Virus record (IMG/VR): IMGVR_UViG_3300032265_001317
Span: 1 to 64,000 of that record
Origin: a virus
Length of the DNA: 64,000 nt
Direction: 5' to 3' (one strand)
Under the pieces are notes generated by a model, which saw only the letters and a list, made by a program, of their open reading frames with translations, did no database searches and was not told the origin of the DNA. Position numbers and translations under genes: made by a program. Of this stretch, positions 9,307-21,200 are shown piece after piece (positions within the stretch are counted from its first letter, which is position 1; each line of letters starts with the position of its first letter).

Positions 9307-11844
9307 TTATAGTCCTGCAAATTGTATCCAGACTCTGTTAGAGCCATCTTGTATGTATTGGAATTCAATTCCAGTATTTGGTTCAACCCAGAAATCGCCA
9401 ATACGTGCTGTGAATGGAGTTGAAGTTGAAACAATAACTCGCGGTACATATAACAAGTAATTTTCATACTCGCCACCTTCTCTGCTGTAAACACTTCCTT
9501 GAACTCCAACTCCGCCACCTACTACCAATGCGCCAGTAGTTGTACTGGTTGAGCTAGCAGTACTGCTAATAGTTAAACGTCCTATTGTTCCGTTGTAAGT
9601 TAGCCCCACAGTTGAATCAATGTTTGAATATGTTCCGATAGCTTCGGTTAATCCTAGATAGAATGTACCGGTTGTAGCAGAGTTAACAAATACTTTTGCG
9701 GCAGCGGTAGTAGTATTACTAAAAATAGTTGCCGCATTTGTCCATACAGGTATTGATCCGTTGGATACCAAAATTGTATTGGTTGTACCAATTGCCAACA
9801 TGGTTGTGGTATTAGCTGACAGTTGATAAGGAACACTACCCAGAGCGCCACCTTGTAAATTGGTTGCTGTGGTTATGACACCTGTGATGCCATTACGAAT
9901 AAACATGTTGCCGTTAATGCCAACACTGCCCACTACCTGTAATGCACCTGTATTGGTGCTGGTACTAGTTGCTATGCTTGTTACTTTTACTGTTGTAAAA
10001 ATTCCAGTACCCGGTGTGTTGTTACCAATATTTACATTATCTACACTACCTGCGGCATTTGGATATATAGTTAAGCCACCACCCAGGGTAGGTGTAATAA
10101 TAACATTACCGCCTACAGGACTTAGGTTAACGTTTTTGTTTCCTTTGCTGACATCAAGTCCACCACCAATGAATACACTCTTTCCAATACCCACACCACC
10201 GGCAACTAAAATAGCGCCGTTAGTGGTTGCGGTTGAATCTAGTGTAGATCCAACAATGATATTTTCGCTAACACCAACTCCACCTAATACTGCCAGGGCC
10301 GCATTCTGTGTTGAGGTTGCCGCATATCCAAGGCCAAGGCCAACATCACAATTTAATTGTGTATAGCCAAATCCGTCATAATAAAATGCACTACCAATAT
10401 TGATTTGATTGTCAATACCATCAACTAGATTATCACTACCAATAGCAATAATGTTGTTACCATAGGTCATGTTTTGTGCAACACTAGGACCTATGAAAAA
10501 ATTATAACTTCCAGTTGTAAAATTAGGCGCGGCATTGTCGCCAATAAAAAAGTTTTGTTCTCCAGTTTTTAACCCAGATCCTGCGTTGGTTCCAATAGCA
10601 ATATTCTTTTGTGCATTATTGTTTACATAAACAGGTGCGTCTGTTTCCCAAGGAACATCGTCGTCTAGAAGAGAAGGATATACTAGTAAACTGTCAGCGT
10701 ATAATGCAAGTGTATTAGCATCTATTGTTTTTACATAATATTGTTGGTCAAAACTAGCATTAGTTGGATCATATTCAATTGTAGCAGGTTCTTTAAAATA
10801 TGCAATTGATATCTGTTGACCTGATGATAATCCGTGGTTAGGTACAGTAATAATTCCTGTACCAGTGGTAAAAGCTGGGTACTGAGATGATGTGCTTGCT
10901 GTAACTGTTACAAGATTAAATGATAATCTAGTGGAAATTGTTGCAGTCGACAGGCTAGCATAGTTCATGATATATGTACCAGTTCCGCCAGTTCCAGTAA
11001 CTCGACCAAGAATTATAAAAGCATCAATTATTGTAGGAAAGCCGTCTGTAGTGTAAAATGTTGAACCAACAGTAACAGTTCCAGTTGTAACAGAAGTTAC
11101 ATTAACTATATTGCTTCCAGCAGTGACTTGTACTGTAACAACTGCATAACTTCCGGTGGTTGTATAGGTATATCCATTATACTGTACAGCGGTTACAGTT
11201 CCTACATACTGGAATCCTCGTATGCCTACCTGACGTAGTGCGCTATCGCCAATAGCAATACTGTTAACAATACTTGTACCCGAGCTTAGTGCCAACCGAC
11301 CAATAGCAATACTTTTTACTGCCTGGTTCATGTTTTGCAATGCATCGTAACCAATTACAATATTTTCGTGACCTGTTGGAAAATTATCAGGTACAGGAAG
11401 CGAAAGCCCCTTGATGGCAATGTTGTTTACATTACCAGAATAACCTACACCAATTTGCAGTCCGTTGACCTGTATGTCGTTTTGAGATACTAATTTATTT
11501 TGTGTACTGATTCCTCCAACCACTTGCAGAGCGGCCTTGCTTATAAAAGTTTCGCCTTGATTAACTCCGGTTGCCGCAGTAGATCCAGAAACAACCACAG
11601 TGGCTGTACCAGTTGCCGCAAGCGTAATATTGTTTCCGGGAATTTGATTGGTTATTGTACCAGTGGTGAACAACAGAAATCCCAAGCTGGATCTATAGCT
11701 GGTTACCAGTGTACTATCTGTAACAATAGTAAAACCAGTTTCAGTAGTATCTGTTGCTGGCAACTGAGGTTGGGCATTGGGAAGAGTAATGTAAGTATTA
11801 CTACCTCCTGACCTTGCAATTGATCCGCTTAATAATGATGGCAT
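9307..11844 (-). CDS. Fibre protein with YadA-head-like repeats, 845 aa
   Basis: Residues ~155-215 and ~405-490 carry repeats like those of trimeric autotransporter (YadA) heads: SIAIGRLALSSG, SIAIGDSALR, NIAIGTNAGSGLKTGEQN, NFFIGDNAAPNFTTGSYN. Such repeats form left-handed beta-rolls in trimers. Between and after them are GGVGIGKSVFIGGG-type fibre-shaft units. The C-terminus (GDFWVEPNTGIEFQYIQDG, ending WIQFAGL) resembles small end domains of other phage fibres. It is likely a host-contact fibre of mixed architecture. It sits in a close-packed minus-strand series, 16 bases after the preceding stop. Confidence 0.75.
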   Translation of the reverse strand: MPSLLSGSIARSGGSNTYITLPNAQPQLPATDTTETGFTIVTDSTLVTSYRSSLGFLLFTTGTITNQIPGNNITLAATGTATVVVSGSTAATGVNQGETFISKAALQVVGGISTQNKLVSQNDIQVNGLQIGVGYSGNVNNIAIKGLSLPVPDNFPTGHENIVIGYDALQNMNQAVKSIAIGRLALSSGTSIVNSIAIGDSALRQVGIRGFQYVGTVTAVQYNGYTYTTTGSYAVVTVQVTAGSNIVNVTSVTTGTVTVGSTFYTTDGFPTIIDAFIILGRVTGTGGTGTYIMNYASLSTATISTRLSFNLVTVTASTSSQYPAFTTGTGIITVPNHGLSSGQQISIAYFKEPATIEYDPTNASFDQQYYVKTIDANTLALYADSLLVYPSLLDDDVPWETDAPVYVNNNAQKNIAIGTNAGSGLKTGEQNFFIGDNAAPNFTTGSYNFFIGPSVAQNMTYGNNIIAIGSDNLVDGIDNQINIGSAFYYDGFGYTQLNCDVGLGLGYAATSTQNAALAVLGGVGVSENIIVGSTLDSTATTNGAILVAGGVGIGKSVFIGGGLDVSKGNKNVNLSPVGGNVIITPTLGGGLTIYPNAAGSVDNVNIGNNTPGTGIFTTVKVTSIATSTSTNTGALQVVGSVGINGNMFIRNGITGVITTATNLQGGALGSVPYQLSANTTTMLAIGTTNTILVSNGSIPVWTNAATIFSNTTTAAAKVFVNSATTGTFYLGLTEAIGTYSNIDSTVGLTYNGTIGRLTISSTASSTSTTTGALVVGGGVGVQGSVYSREGGEYENYLLYVPRVIVSTSTPFTARIGDFWVEPNTGIEFQYIQDGSNRVWIQFAGL

Positions 11845-11860
11845 ATTCTATCTCTAAAAA

Positions 11861-12244
11861 TTATTGGTTAGCTGACTCTAGTATACTTAGCGTTAGCACA
11901 AGTGTTCCGGTACTAGACGCAAAGCATCTAATACTATCAAGCTCTTCGACGATCATTTTTCCACCAAGAGGAACTGCGGCATCGTTTGCAGGTACGCCAT
12001 AATTTTTTACCAGGTAGGTATCGTTGTTGCCTGCTTGGTATCCGTTACCTTGTGCATCAGCTAGCACCACTCGATTTCTGTGATGTATGAAATTTACATA
12101 AGCTGTTCCAGTTGAAATATTTGAAATCTGTGCCATTAGCACAATCGCAGTTGTTCCAACAGGAGCAGTGTAAACTGTAGCAGTTGTGCTAGTCGTAAGA
12201 GCGGCTGTTTTTGTTTTAAACGTGTTTAATGGAATTAATGCCAT
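11861..12244 (-). CDS. Small conserved virion-associated protein, 127 aa
   Basis: A 127-residue protein (MALIPLNTFKTKTAALTTST) with a compact beta-sandwich-like pattern: VYTAPVGTTAIVLMAQISNI, YVNFIHHRNR and LGGKMIVEELDSIRCFASS. Short proteins of this look occur beside fibre genes in T4-like environmental phages, but I do not know a defined function. It lies 17 bases after the 3209-residue gene and 16 bases before the YadA-like fibre, so it is probably part of the fibre operon. A role as connector or fibre-associated protein is only a guess. Confidence 0.65.
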   Translation of the reverse strand: MALIPLNTFKTKTAALTTSTTATVYTAPVGTTAIVLMAQISNISTGTAYVNFIHHRNRVVLADAQGNGYQAGNNDTYLVKNYGVPANDAAVPLGGKMIVEELDSIRCFASSTGTLVLTLSILESANQ

Positions 12245-12261
12245 TTTATTTTATCCTTATT

Positions 12262-15200
12262 TTAACCCACACCAATCGCTAATACGAACGGTGTTAAATT
12301 AGCAAACAGTGATTTTGTAAATGTTCTACCACTTAACACACCTGTTGCCTGACTAATTACTAACCCTGGACCAATACGGAAGTCACCGTTTTGGTCTGTA
12401 CTTGTAAAGAATACTTTACCGCTGTCTAACTGTACTGTTTCTTTACTCTGTACAGGATCTGCATAACCCACTTGAGGCAATGCTCCATAGTTTGTTCCAG
12501 CACCAACATATTCAAATACATATCCTGACGCACTAATGTAACTACGCTGATAGAAGTTTACAGTTGCCCCGTCTGGGAACAAATCTGTACGTCTTACGTT
12601 TTCGCCTAGTTGAACAATATGGTGAGTACCATTTCTTGCCCAGTAACTTAAACCAGTCATAACGCTGTTATATCTTCCGCCAGTTTCAATATCATAAATT
12701 AATCTTTGTAATATCAACTTGATATCTCTACGGCATTTTGCATCATCATATGCAAATCCTGCTGTATATGTTGAACTAATAAAATTAATAGTGTTATTGA
12801 TAATAGTTGCTTTGGCATTCTCTAAGTTATTTACTGCTGATTGAATTGCACTAGTTGTCCAACTGATACTAGGTTGAGAAACTGCTGGCAATCCGCTGAT
12901 GCTTCCAGCATTGATCACAGAAGTTGTTATTCCAATCAATGAACTTAGCGAAGCGGCTTCTGTTGCACTGGCGTAACTAGTCGCTGTAGATTGTGTCACA
13001 GTATTTCCACTAGATCTTGTTACTGTTTGTCCTTGTATAACTTGTTGCGCCACTGAGTTTAAACGTCCAAGAGCCGCTACGGTTGCTGTAGTTTCTCCAG
13101 GAATCTGGCTTACCGCACCTACAAAATATGCACGGGCCGCACCAACACTTGCACTATTAGTTCCATATAGAATGTCATAGCATAATGCATCTACAATGTA
13201 TCCAACATCTCTTGCACATGTAGCAGTAGTGTAGTAAGGAATAGGTGCATTAAATGGTGCAATGCTACCAGCCCTCTGTACATCAATCCAACTGGTTACT
13301 TCGGTTTGTAAGAAAGTTCTGTTTGCCTGCAACAAATCTTTGGCAGCGATTCTGTTAGGATTTCCGCCAACTGGATTTGTAAATGTCAACGCAGGAATAT
13401 AATTAGTTCCACTATTAACGATACTGGCAATACTATTAAATGCGGCAAGTCCTCTTATCAATGCAGTTATATCTGATTGCAAGATAACCTGCGAACTAGT
13501 AGAAATATAATTTATAGCCGCAATTTCTTGTATCTTTTGAGCACTCAATACAAGCTGACTTGAAGAGTTAGATCTTAGGTATGCATTGCCACAAGTGATA
13601 GTGTTATAATTAGTTCCTAAAGCAACGTCATATGCCACACCATCAATAATGTATCCGCTATCTCTAGCGCAAGTTGCAGTATTGTAAACAAATCCCACAT
13701 TGGTTGAAGTCACATAGGCACTTACCTCTGCTGAGATAAAATCTAAGTTTTGTTTGATTAGTTCAATTGCACTACCGGCACCACTTGGAACAGTTCCAGA
13801 CGTGGTTCTTAACACTGCTGGATATAGTGCTTCTGCTTCGTCGCTGGTTGTTGGTTCACTAAGGATGCGAATAGTATCATTGATACGCAAATCAATAAAC
13901 GGTACCGCACCTGCTCCGCCTGCCAACAACGGAACTACTACCTGGGAAACAGTATTTTGATATGTGGTAGTTAATACCTTGTTACTGACCACTGCATCTG
14001 TAACTGTGTTGATATATCGCAATGCCGCCACGTGTGCCGCTACTTGTTCAGTTGAAGTATTAGCAGATGATAGTATGTTTGTTCCATTTATTTTAGGATT
14101 GTCAGCAATGGTACTGCTTAATACAGTGTAATAAGCATTTCCACAGAAGAATAAAGTAAAGAAGTTTGCGTTAGCTGGGTCACCACCGCCACTGGTCAAT
14201 GCCTTGTTCAAAGTTACACTTTGATAACCTAGGTCGGTTACGATTGTTCCTGTATCGGCATACAAGGTGTAATCAGTGCCAGTAAAATGTCCAAATTGAT
14301 CTCTAATATAAACTGAGTTACCAACAGCAATACCTGTGTTGTCAATACCTGTAATAGTAATTGTACCTGTTGAGATAGTTGCAAGACTTGGAGTTGCATT
14401 CAAGAAACCTGGCAAGTTTTGTTCATTTAAATGACCAGGATCTGGTTCTACTTCCATTACTAAAGAAATATGTGGACGAGGTGTAACATCAGGTAAAAAT
14501 ACTTCTACCTGTCCGTTGTTTGGCCAGAAGCCACTTGGATAATACTGGTTCAATCCATCGGGACCTGGACTATTTGGATAGGCCTTGTTTGGTGGATTAT
14601 ATAATGTTCCGCTAAATGCTCTCTTACCGTAACCTTTGGCCAACAAACAAACATCACCAAAGTTGGCGTTACTGTTAACAATAGAAGCAATACCGCCATT
14701 GGTAACTTGTACACCCACGCTGGAGAAAACAGTAAACACAGAAACTAACTGTGCATATCCGTTGTTGGTAATTTTAACTCCGTGACCACCTTGGTTAACT
14801 TGAGTAAACGCATCGTAAACAAACGAATTAATTGGACTACGATCACTAATAACTCCGCCGTCAACTAGACTTCCTCCCATAGATCCAATTGGATCTAATT
14901 TACGGCTGTTCCATGTGCTGGTGTTACCTGTGTACTCTAAAGCCAATGCTTCAACTTGAATATCATTTAATGGATATGCACTTATATCACCAAAGTAAAG
15001 AGTAGCATTATCCGCATAACCCACAGTGGCAGTGCTCAATCCAATTAGATAAACTCCAGGTTGTCCAGCATCTTCGACATAAGTTACCTTAGATGCTATC
15101 TTGACATCATCTGCCAATTGTCCTGTTGCTGAAAATAATCCGCTACCTTGCCATACAGGAGGTGCATATAAAGGACCTTGACTGATAATGGTAGTGATAA

Positions 15201-18200
15201 TATTGAAATTTCTTCTAATAGCCTGTTGTGGCATGTAATCGCCACCATACTGGAAGTATGGATTGATCACTTGCAATGCAGTTGTTCCTGTAATTACTGT
15301 TACGGGCTGATTAGCAACAACCTGTAAAGCAATATCTCTGGCATAGTTTAATGCCATAGTGGTTGTAGTTTCTTGACCGGCAATATAATTATAACCTGCA
15401 TTCCAGTAGGATAGTCCTGCTTCGATAGATTTGCTGTTGCCGTTTAACAATATGTCTTGGCTAACTGCATCAACAATTAATCCGGTATCTCGATAACATT
15501 TTGCTTCGTTGTATTCGAACGCACCAGGATTGTATGTCAATTCAAGATAAGCAATGGTTTCAGCTTTGATAAATTCTTTGTTGGCTTCGAGTCTAGCAAA
15601 TCCATACAATTCTGGCGATGTTGAACCGTAGAAAGTCAATGTGTTAATTGCTTTTAGACCAACTGCAACACCGGGACCGTTTTGTATAATATTAGTAATG
15701 GTACTGATTGCTTTGTTGATAATTGCGACACTGCCGGCATAATCTATGCCGCCTGGATCTGAATTGAAGAGTTGCACAACGTCTGTTTGCAACGGAGTCA
15801 CTGGAATATTTTGTATAATTTGTCCAGCTAAGGTTTTTACAAAATTAAATCCATCTACTGTTTGTGTAATTTCAGTTGCGATATTAGATGCACCACCGGT
15901 TACAGACCAGTATGCCAGTCCTGCTGTTACTGCTTGCTTGTTTCCGCCAGCATACATATCTAATGCGATGCTATCAATAATAGAGCCAACATCACGAGCA
16001 CATTTGGCTTCGTCGTAAATAAATCCAGGATTGGTTGCTTTTATAAACGCATTAACTTCTGTACCAAAATAATCTTTGTTGGCTTTCAATATACGAAGAG
16101 TCGCTAGTCTACTAGGCAATTCTTGATTGTTGATTTCGCCGTTTGGCACAATTCTATCTGACCATCCAGAAGTGGTACCACCTAAAATTTCAAGCACAAT
16201 ATCAAATTCAGATTTGATTATAGCAACTTCGTTGGCACTAGCTGTAATTGGAGGAGTCTGTGTATTGGCCGACACTGTATCCGACAATATGATCTGCGTA
16301 GCAGTTGAGTATCTAGGAACTAGATCATCAGTTGGTGTTATATTTTGAATAACTTTAACTGTTAGATCTTTCAAGTAGGTAACTGCATCTATTGTTTGAT
16401 TGATCTCTCCATAGATTGCACCAGTGTATCCTGTTTGATTCCAATATTGCAAGCCAGCAAATGTACTTGCTACATAAGCTCTATTTGAACCACTTGCGGC
16501 GTCGACTGGATATCTTAAATCTGTTGCAATGCTGTCAACAATCAAACCTACATCTCTAGCACACTTTTCTTGACTGTACGGAAATTGTCTATTAGCCAAG
16601 TTCCAGTTAATGTAGTTGATAGTCTGTTGTTGAATAAACTGTCTATTGGCCTGCATTAAAATTTCAGCACTCATGTATGCCGCGTCAGGTCCTGCGCCCA
16701 TATAAATTTCTGGTGCAACAGATGGACCACGTAAAATAATATCAGTGATAGTTTCAAAATTACGGTTTATAGAATTTGACGCAATGTCCCCTCCTACCAG
16801 TACAGTATTTCTAACTTGACGATATGTTGGATTGTCTGCAATATTTGTACAAGTTGTATTTGTAATAACATTTTTACACAATTGATTTAAGTAATCAAGT
16901 GCGCTGATAGTTTGAGTTTCTTGACCGCTAATACGACTAATAACTCCGTCATAGTAAGCAAGACCGCTTTGTACAGATTTTTCATTACCACCAAATACTG
17001 TATCGTATGCCACGTTCTCAACAATAATACCTACATCTCTAAAACATTTTTCTCTTGAGTAATCAAAGAAGAATAATTGATTATTGAGATACGCTAATGT
17101 TTCAGCTTGAATAAATTGTCTATTGGCCGCAAGCAGATAATAAGCATTCCAAATTTCAACATTGGTGCTGGTGTTCATATTCATTGGAATTTGCTTGCCA
17201 GCCACATCGGGGCCATTTCGTATGATATTGGTTATAATATCAATTTTTTGTTTTAGAACAGCAGACTCGTTTGATGTACCAGGTGTCAAATTGGTTACCT
17301 GTGTTACTGTACTTTGATACGTGTTGGTCAGTTTGGTAGCTGTTACAATGCCAGGAATAATTCCTCTGATGAAATTATATGCCGCAGTAGTCTGTGGTAC
17401 TTCGTTTGCTATTGCAGTAGAAGTTGATAGATAACCAAAGTAGTATGTTCCAGATTTAATTGCCTGTTTGTTACTATAACCAGCGGTAGCATCTGGATTT
17501 AATAAGTCAAATGCAACACTCTTAACTATGTATCCAACATCTCTGATACATGTAGCAGTGGTATAATTTGTAAATCCTAATGTATTATTAATATAATCAA
17601 TTGTCTGTGTTTGAATACTAGGAATAGCCGCGATCAATGCTGTATAAGCATTAATCACACTGGTCGATGTTGAAGGAGATCCGTTGGATTTTATTAAACT
17701 GGTAACACCAGCAGTGCCGTTATTGAGAATATTCAATATTACATCAAAGTCTGCGCTGACGATATCACCAATTGTAGAATTAGATGCCGCAGTTGCAATA
17801 TTGGTTGCCAGTACTTTTACATAACTGATTGCAGATGTTGTGGTTGTAATTTCGCTTGCAATAGAACCAGTATAGTCACGTTGATTCCAATATTGCAATC
17901 CGGCAAATTGACTTTCGCTTGTGGATTGATATAGTAAATCAGTAGCAATACTATCAACAATTAAACCAGTATCGCGATAACATTTGGCTTGGTCAAACGC
18001 ACCATATTGTTTGTTAATGTAGGCTACAACTTCGGCTTGAATAAATGCACGGTTAGCATTGATCAATGTAGCGGCATTTACAACCGGTGTGCTTACACTC
18101 TTGGTTAGGCTGATAGGAGTCTTGGATGTTGCGGCACCAGGGCCATTTGAAATAATGTTAATGATGGTATCAACACTAGAAGCCGCCAAGTTTGCCTGAG

Positions 18201-21200
18201 CAGTTGTTCCAGTATTGACTGTAATGACTTGAGTTACACTTGTTTGTGCAGGACTTGGTACTGCCAATCCGATAACAATATCTTTAACCAACTGTCTTAG
18301 ATATGTGTAAGCATTGACTGTTTCAACACGCTCAGTTGGTATGGCACTAGATGTTGCTGAGAAACCATAATAGTATACGCCTGATTGTATTGCTTGTCTA
18401 TTTCCTCCGTACAACAAATCAAAACTTACAGAATCAAGCATATATCCAACGTCTCTATAACATAGAGCTTGATCATATACAAATCCTGCAGTCTTTGTTG
18501 ATTCTACATAGGCAACTGCCTCTGCTTGAATATAACTTCTGTTGGCTTGCAATAATGCATAGGCATTTAATACATTACCGTCTGCGCTGGCCACAATACC
18601 GTTTGGCACAATTTTATCTGTTACTCCATTAGTACCAGTTGAAATAATATCAGTAATTATTTTAAAGTCGGTTGCAATAGCAGTGGCCTGAGTAGCACCA
18701 CTTGCCGGTAATGCAGTATTTTGACCAACTGCACTTTGATATCGTGTACCTGTGGTAATATTTCTAATAACTTTTTGTGCCAGGCTACTTACATAATTAA
18801 TAGTATTAGTTGTAGTAGTTAATTCAGCACTAATTTGTCCTGTGTATCCACTTTGATTCCAATATTGTAAACCAGCAAATGTAGACTGACTGCTGGTTGA
18901 GAATAATAAATCTTGAACAATCGCATCAACTACTAGACCTGTGTCTCTTGCACATTTACCTTGATCGTATGTAAACCCTGAATAGGTAGTATTGATAAAA
19001 TTAATCATGTTATCAATAATTGTAGCCGTTGTAGAATTAATAGTTGAAACAATATTTTGCGTAGAAGTAGTTGTCCAAGTTATGTCTGGGTAAGTTGGCG
19101 ATGGAATACTTGCGGTACTTCCGCCTGTAATTGCATCTGTGACGATTCCTACCAATCCAGCTATGGAGGTGGCTTGTGTAGCAGTTCCTAGCAATCCAGA
19201 AAACGCTTGAGTAACAATATTACCGGATGATCGAGTAACAGTCTGACCTTGTGCAACTTGTTGAGCAACAGTTGACAATCTGCTAAATGCTGCCACAGTT
19301 TGTGCAGTTTCATTTGGAACTTGTGATGCCGCACCAACAAAATATGCTTGTGCCGCTGTTACACTGGCACTGTTACCACCGTATAATACGTCATAGCATA
19401 GTGCATCTACAATGTATCCAACATCTCGATAGCAAGTTGAAGTAGAATACGTAAAGGTTGTCGAGAACGGACTAGTATTGCCTGCTACCTGTACACCTAT
19501 CCATGCAGTAACTTCAGACTGTAAGAATGTTCTATTTGATACTAATAAATTTTTAGCATAGATATTATGTACATCTCGGCCAGACGGACTTGTAAATGAT
19601 AAAGTTGCGCCTGTTCCGGAATTAATAATTGCAATCGTTGTATCGAAAGAATTATTACTTCTTGTTATTGCGGTTGCATTACCTGCGGCTATTCCGGCAA
19701 CTACTGTTTTTAAATATCCTATTGCACCTATTGTCTGTACTAATTCTGTGCTGGTTACAATAGCCGACGATGCATTACCCCTGCGGTATGCATTGCCACT
19801 AGTAATGCCGTTGTAGTTTGTACCAAGTGCAAGATCGTATTCTGCTCCTGTTAAAATAAATCCTGCATCTCTGCGACATTTAACTTTATCGTATCTAAAC
19901 CCTTGAGTAAATGCTTGGTCAACAAAGTTCACAACCTGTTCTTGCATAAACGGCTTGTTGGCCAACATCAAAGTACGAGCATTCCAGAAGCCAGGATTTT
20001 GTTGTCCAGGATTGATATACATACCAACTGTTGGTTGAACTTGTCCTAATGTTCCGGTTGTATAAACTGTTATTACTGTGTCGCCTGCGGCCCAGGTGGA
20101 TGTTCCTACCACTGTCGGAACTTGAATAGTTCCTGATGGAAGAAACATTGTTCCGTCTTTCATCCATGGACCAGATTGGTTGGTACAGTTTTGAATATAT
20201 GGTGAGTGAAACAGATCAATTTTTGCATTTCCGACCAATGGAGGGAACGCAGTAGCATAGGCTCCGCGATTAAATTCATCAAGGTATGCACCTTCTAACA
20301 ATCCACTGCGACCGTTGGTCATCTGCAACTGTGCAATATAGCATCCAGATTGTACATGGAACAAGTCTTGTGTTTTGTTGATTGGTTCGATACTGGTTGT
20401 ACGTAGATCTGATCCTACTACACTGGTATAAGGTTGTAAAAGAACTGGATTGTCTTCTAGGTAATGTCCGGCAGCTACACGGATTTGTGTACCAGGTCCA
20501 AAATATGGAGATCGAGTTGCACCAGTCACTGTGCGGCATGCACGGCTTGGATCTTCTGCACGACCATCATTGGTATCATCGCCATCCATGGTCACCCATA
20601 GCTGGTTAGTAACTACCGGCGCTGTACCAATTGGCTTTTTACCTCTGGCTCTGATGTCACCAAAAATATCAACGTATCCGCCTGCCTGTGGAAGCATGCT
20701 GATGTTTTGTGCAGAGTAGTCTGGATTGTTTGATACAGTATTGATACTCTGAATCAAGGTAGAATATACATTGTCAATAAAACCTTGACTGAATCTTTCG
20801 TTTGGATTACCTAGTGTGCTGGAAGGATAAGAACTTCCATCTGTCGCTGTTGTTATTCCTCGAGGAATAACATTTCCTTTAACACCTAAATCTTTGCCAA
20901 CAGCAACTCCGCCTTGAACAATCAGGGCGCCAGTTAAACTGCTGGTTGAGTTAGCAGTAGAGGCAACAAACATTAGATTGGTTGTCAGCAGACCAGTTCC
21001 GGGATTATATGTTAATCCCACCTGTGGATTGACATAGGTACTAGAACTTCCGTAAAGTTGCGAAGCACTCTTTCCAAAAATATCTTTCGTGAATACAGGA
21101 TAAAAATCTGTACTTGTATTTGTATTGGTAACAATTAATAATGTACTACTGGTAGCCGCGGCTACTCGTCCATAAATGTATCCACCAACGTTTAAATCTT

